DNA of 64,000 bases from Mycolicibacterium parafortuitum (GTDB lineage: Bacteria; Actinomycetota; Actinomycetes; Mycobacteriales; Mycobacteriaceae). The stretch lies in assembly GCF_002086815.1 (NCBI RefSeq), contig NZ_MVID01000005.1:62001-126000 (forward strand), written 5' to 3'. The notes under the pieces were generated by a model. The model ran no database searches. It was not told the origin of the DNA and saw only the letters and a program-made list of their open reading frames with translations. This document shows, piece after piece, positions 62,895-64,000 of this stretch (its first letter is position 1; the number at the start of each line of letters is the position of its first letter). Made by a program: the position numbers and the translations under genes.

Positions 62895-62911
62895 CTGTAC
62901 GATCGTACAAG
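62895..62911. promoter_or_regulatory. Shared 17-bp operator, site 4, at the P450 start codon
   Basis: CTGTACGATCGTACAAG contains the perfect 14-bp palindrome TGTACGATCGTACA. It ends at the first base of the GTG start codon of the P450 and lies 29 bp from the divergent LLM start. Confidence 0.65.
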
Positions 62912-64000
62912 TGAGTGGCGTGTATTACGACCCCTACAACGTCGAGATCGACGTCGATCCGTATCCGGTGTACAAGCGGCTGCGCGACGAGGCGCCGTTG
63001 TACTACAACGAGAAGTTCGACTTCTGGGCGCTGAGCCGGTTCGCCGAGGTCGACGCCGCGCTCAAGGACGTCGACAACCTCAGCAACGCCAAGGGGGACA
63101 TCCTCGAGGTCGTCAAGGCCGAACCGGTGATGCCCGACGGGGTGTTCATCAACGAGGACCCGCCGCTGCACACCGTGCACCGGCTGCTGGTGTCGCGGGC
63201 GTTCACGCCGCGCAAGATGAACGCCATCGAGGAGCAGGTGAGGGCGTTCTGCCAGGCGTGCCTGGACCCGCTTCGGGGCGGAGACCGCTTCGACTTCACG
63301 CTCGACCTCGGCTCCGAGATGCCGATGCGGGTGATCGGCATGCTGGTCGGGATGCCGGACTCGCTGCAGCGCAGCGTCCGCAAGGTCGCCGGGGCGCGAC
63401 TGCGCAACAAGCCCGGGGAACCGCTCCCGGTGAAGAAGGACAACTACTTCAACGGCAACATGTTTCGCGACTACGTCGCATGGCGCAAGGACAATCCGTC
63501 CGATGATCTCGTCACCGAACTGCTCAACGTCGAGTTCGAGGACGTCGACGGAAGCCGGCGCAAACTGCGGACCGAGGAACTGCTGGTGTTCCTCGGCGTC
63601 ATCGCCAATGCCGGAACCGAAACCGTGGGCCGGCTGTTCGGCTGGCTCGGCAAGATGCTTGCCGATCATCCGGATGCGCGCCGCGAACTGGCGGCCGACC
63701 CGTCGCTGATCCCGTCGGCGATCGAGGAGATCCTGCGCATGGAGCCGCCGGTGCACAACATCGCCCGGTATGTCGCCAACGATGTGGAGTACCACGGTCA
63801 GACGGTGCCGGCAGGCAGCGCGCTGCTGCTGATGGCCGGTGCCGCGAACCGGGACGAACGCCGGTTCGCCGATCCCGACGTCTTCGACATCCGGCGCAAC
63901 CCGAACCATCTGACGTTCGGGCGCGGGGCGCACTTCTGCCTCGGTACGTCGCTGGCCCGCATCGAGGGCCGGATCGCGTTGGAGGAGATCCTGAAGCGCT
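62911..64000 (+). CDS. Cytochrome P450, 3' end outside window
   Basis: 363 residues are seen from GTG at 62911 (GTG at 62920, giving YYDPYNVE, is also plausible). [29 protein letters not shown] is a typical mycobacterial N-terminus. I-helix [12 protein letters not shown] (~229), ExxR in EEILRMEPP, heme loop [15 protein letters not shown] with the Cys thiolate (~343). Only the last ~40 residues are missing. Under operator site 4. No ferredoxin within view; it may share the one at 56765. Confidence 0.9.
   Translation, partial: MSGVYYDPYNVEIDVDPYPVYKRLRDEAPLYYNEKFDFWALSRFAEVDAALKDVDNLSNAKGDILEVVKAEPVMPDGVFINEDPPLHTVHRLLVSRAFTPRKMNAIEEQVRAFCQACLDPLRGGDRFDFTLDLGSEMPMRVIGMLVGMPDSLQRSVRKVAGARLRNKPGEPLPVKKDNYFNGNMFRDYVAWRKDNPSDDLVTELLNVEFEDVDGSRRKLRTEELLVFLGVIANAGTETVGRLFGWLGKMLADHPDARRELAADPSLIPSAIEEILRMEPPVHNIARYVANDVEYHGQTVPAGSALLLMAGAANRDERRFADPDVFDIRRNPNHLTFGRGAHFCLGTSLARIEGRIALEEILKR

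Overview
The window is chromosomal DNA of a fast-growing, environmental mycobacterium (Mycolicibacterium type). It is uniformly GC-rich with many GTG/TTG starts. It carries an LpqH-like lipoprotein pair, a LigC-like ligase, a DUF732 secreted protein, F420-type LLM oxidoreductases, a mycofactocin-type SDR and P450/ferredoxin genes. Order from about 1 to 18 kb (echA21, hisC2, alkyl sulfatase, aminoglycoside-phosphotransferase-like protein, LapA-like protein, proXVWZ, tyrA, tadA pair, tRNA-Ser) resembles the M. tuberculosis Rv3774 to Rv3752c block as I remember it. A PTS permease, tgt/gluQRS and a bacterial microcompartment locus point to a saprophyte rather than a host-restricted species.

Layout. 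0-5 kb: MHS transporter (cut by the window edge), echA21, a lipoprotein, hisC2, tRNA-Ser(GCT), tRNA-Arg(ACG) and small genes. 5-18 kb: alkyl sulfatase, SDR, histidine phosphatase, kinase-like protein, transglutaminase, osmoprotectant importer proXVWZ, tyrA, tadA and its partner, tRNA-Ser(CGA). 18-28 kb: an anchored unknown protein, CsbD, a Zn alcohol dehydrogenase divergent from a mannitol-type PTS EIICBA with its DeoR regulator, a GDSL hydrolase, a nitronate monooxygenase, a DapB-like dehydrogenase, secreted proteins and lipoproteins. 28-36 kb: tgt and gluQRS (both act on queuosine tRNAs) around a P450, an amine oxidase and an amino-acid ABC importer whose binding protein and permease are fused.

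35.6-49.5 kb is the most notable region. A leftward operon encodes a complete RMM-type (aminoacetone/1-amino-2-propanol) microcompartment: aminotransferase-fold lyase, CoA-acylating aldehyde dehydrogenase with a C-terminal encapsulation helix, two BMC-T, one BMC-H, one BMC-P, a protein with an N-terminal encapsulation-like helix, amino-alcohol kinase, SDR and a GntR regulator. Divergent from it, behind shared operator-like palindromes, lies a rightward operon: amino-acid/amine permease, a fused B12 diol dehydratase large-medium subunit, the small subunit and its reactivase. Both arms should yield propionaldehyde. The dehydratase subunits lack the segments that normally target them into a shell.

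49.5-64 kb: a lactamase-fold protein, an LLM oxidoreductase, ligC and an HtrA-like lipoprotein, then a catabolic cluster (GMC oxidoreductase, four SDRs, 3Fe-4S-type ferredoxin, two P450s, two LLM oxidoreductases, nitroreductase, VOC protein). Four divergent promoter gaps in this cluster share one 17-bp palindrome, T(G/A)TAC-N4-GTAC(A/T), which defines a probable TetR-like regulon. No gap over 300 bases lacks a feature, and I saw no CRISPR array, insertion sequence or prophage.
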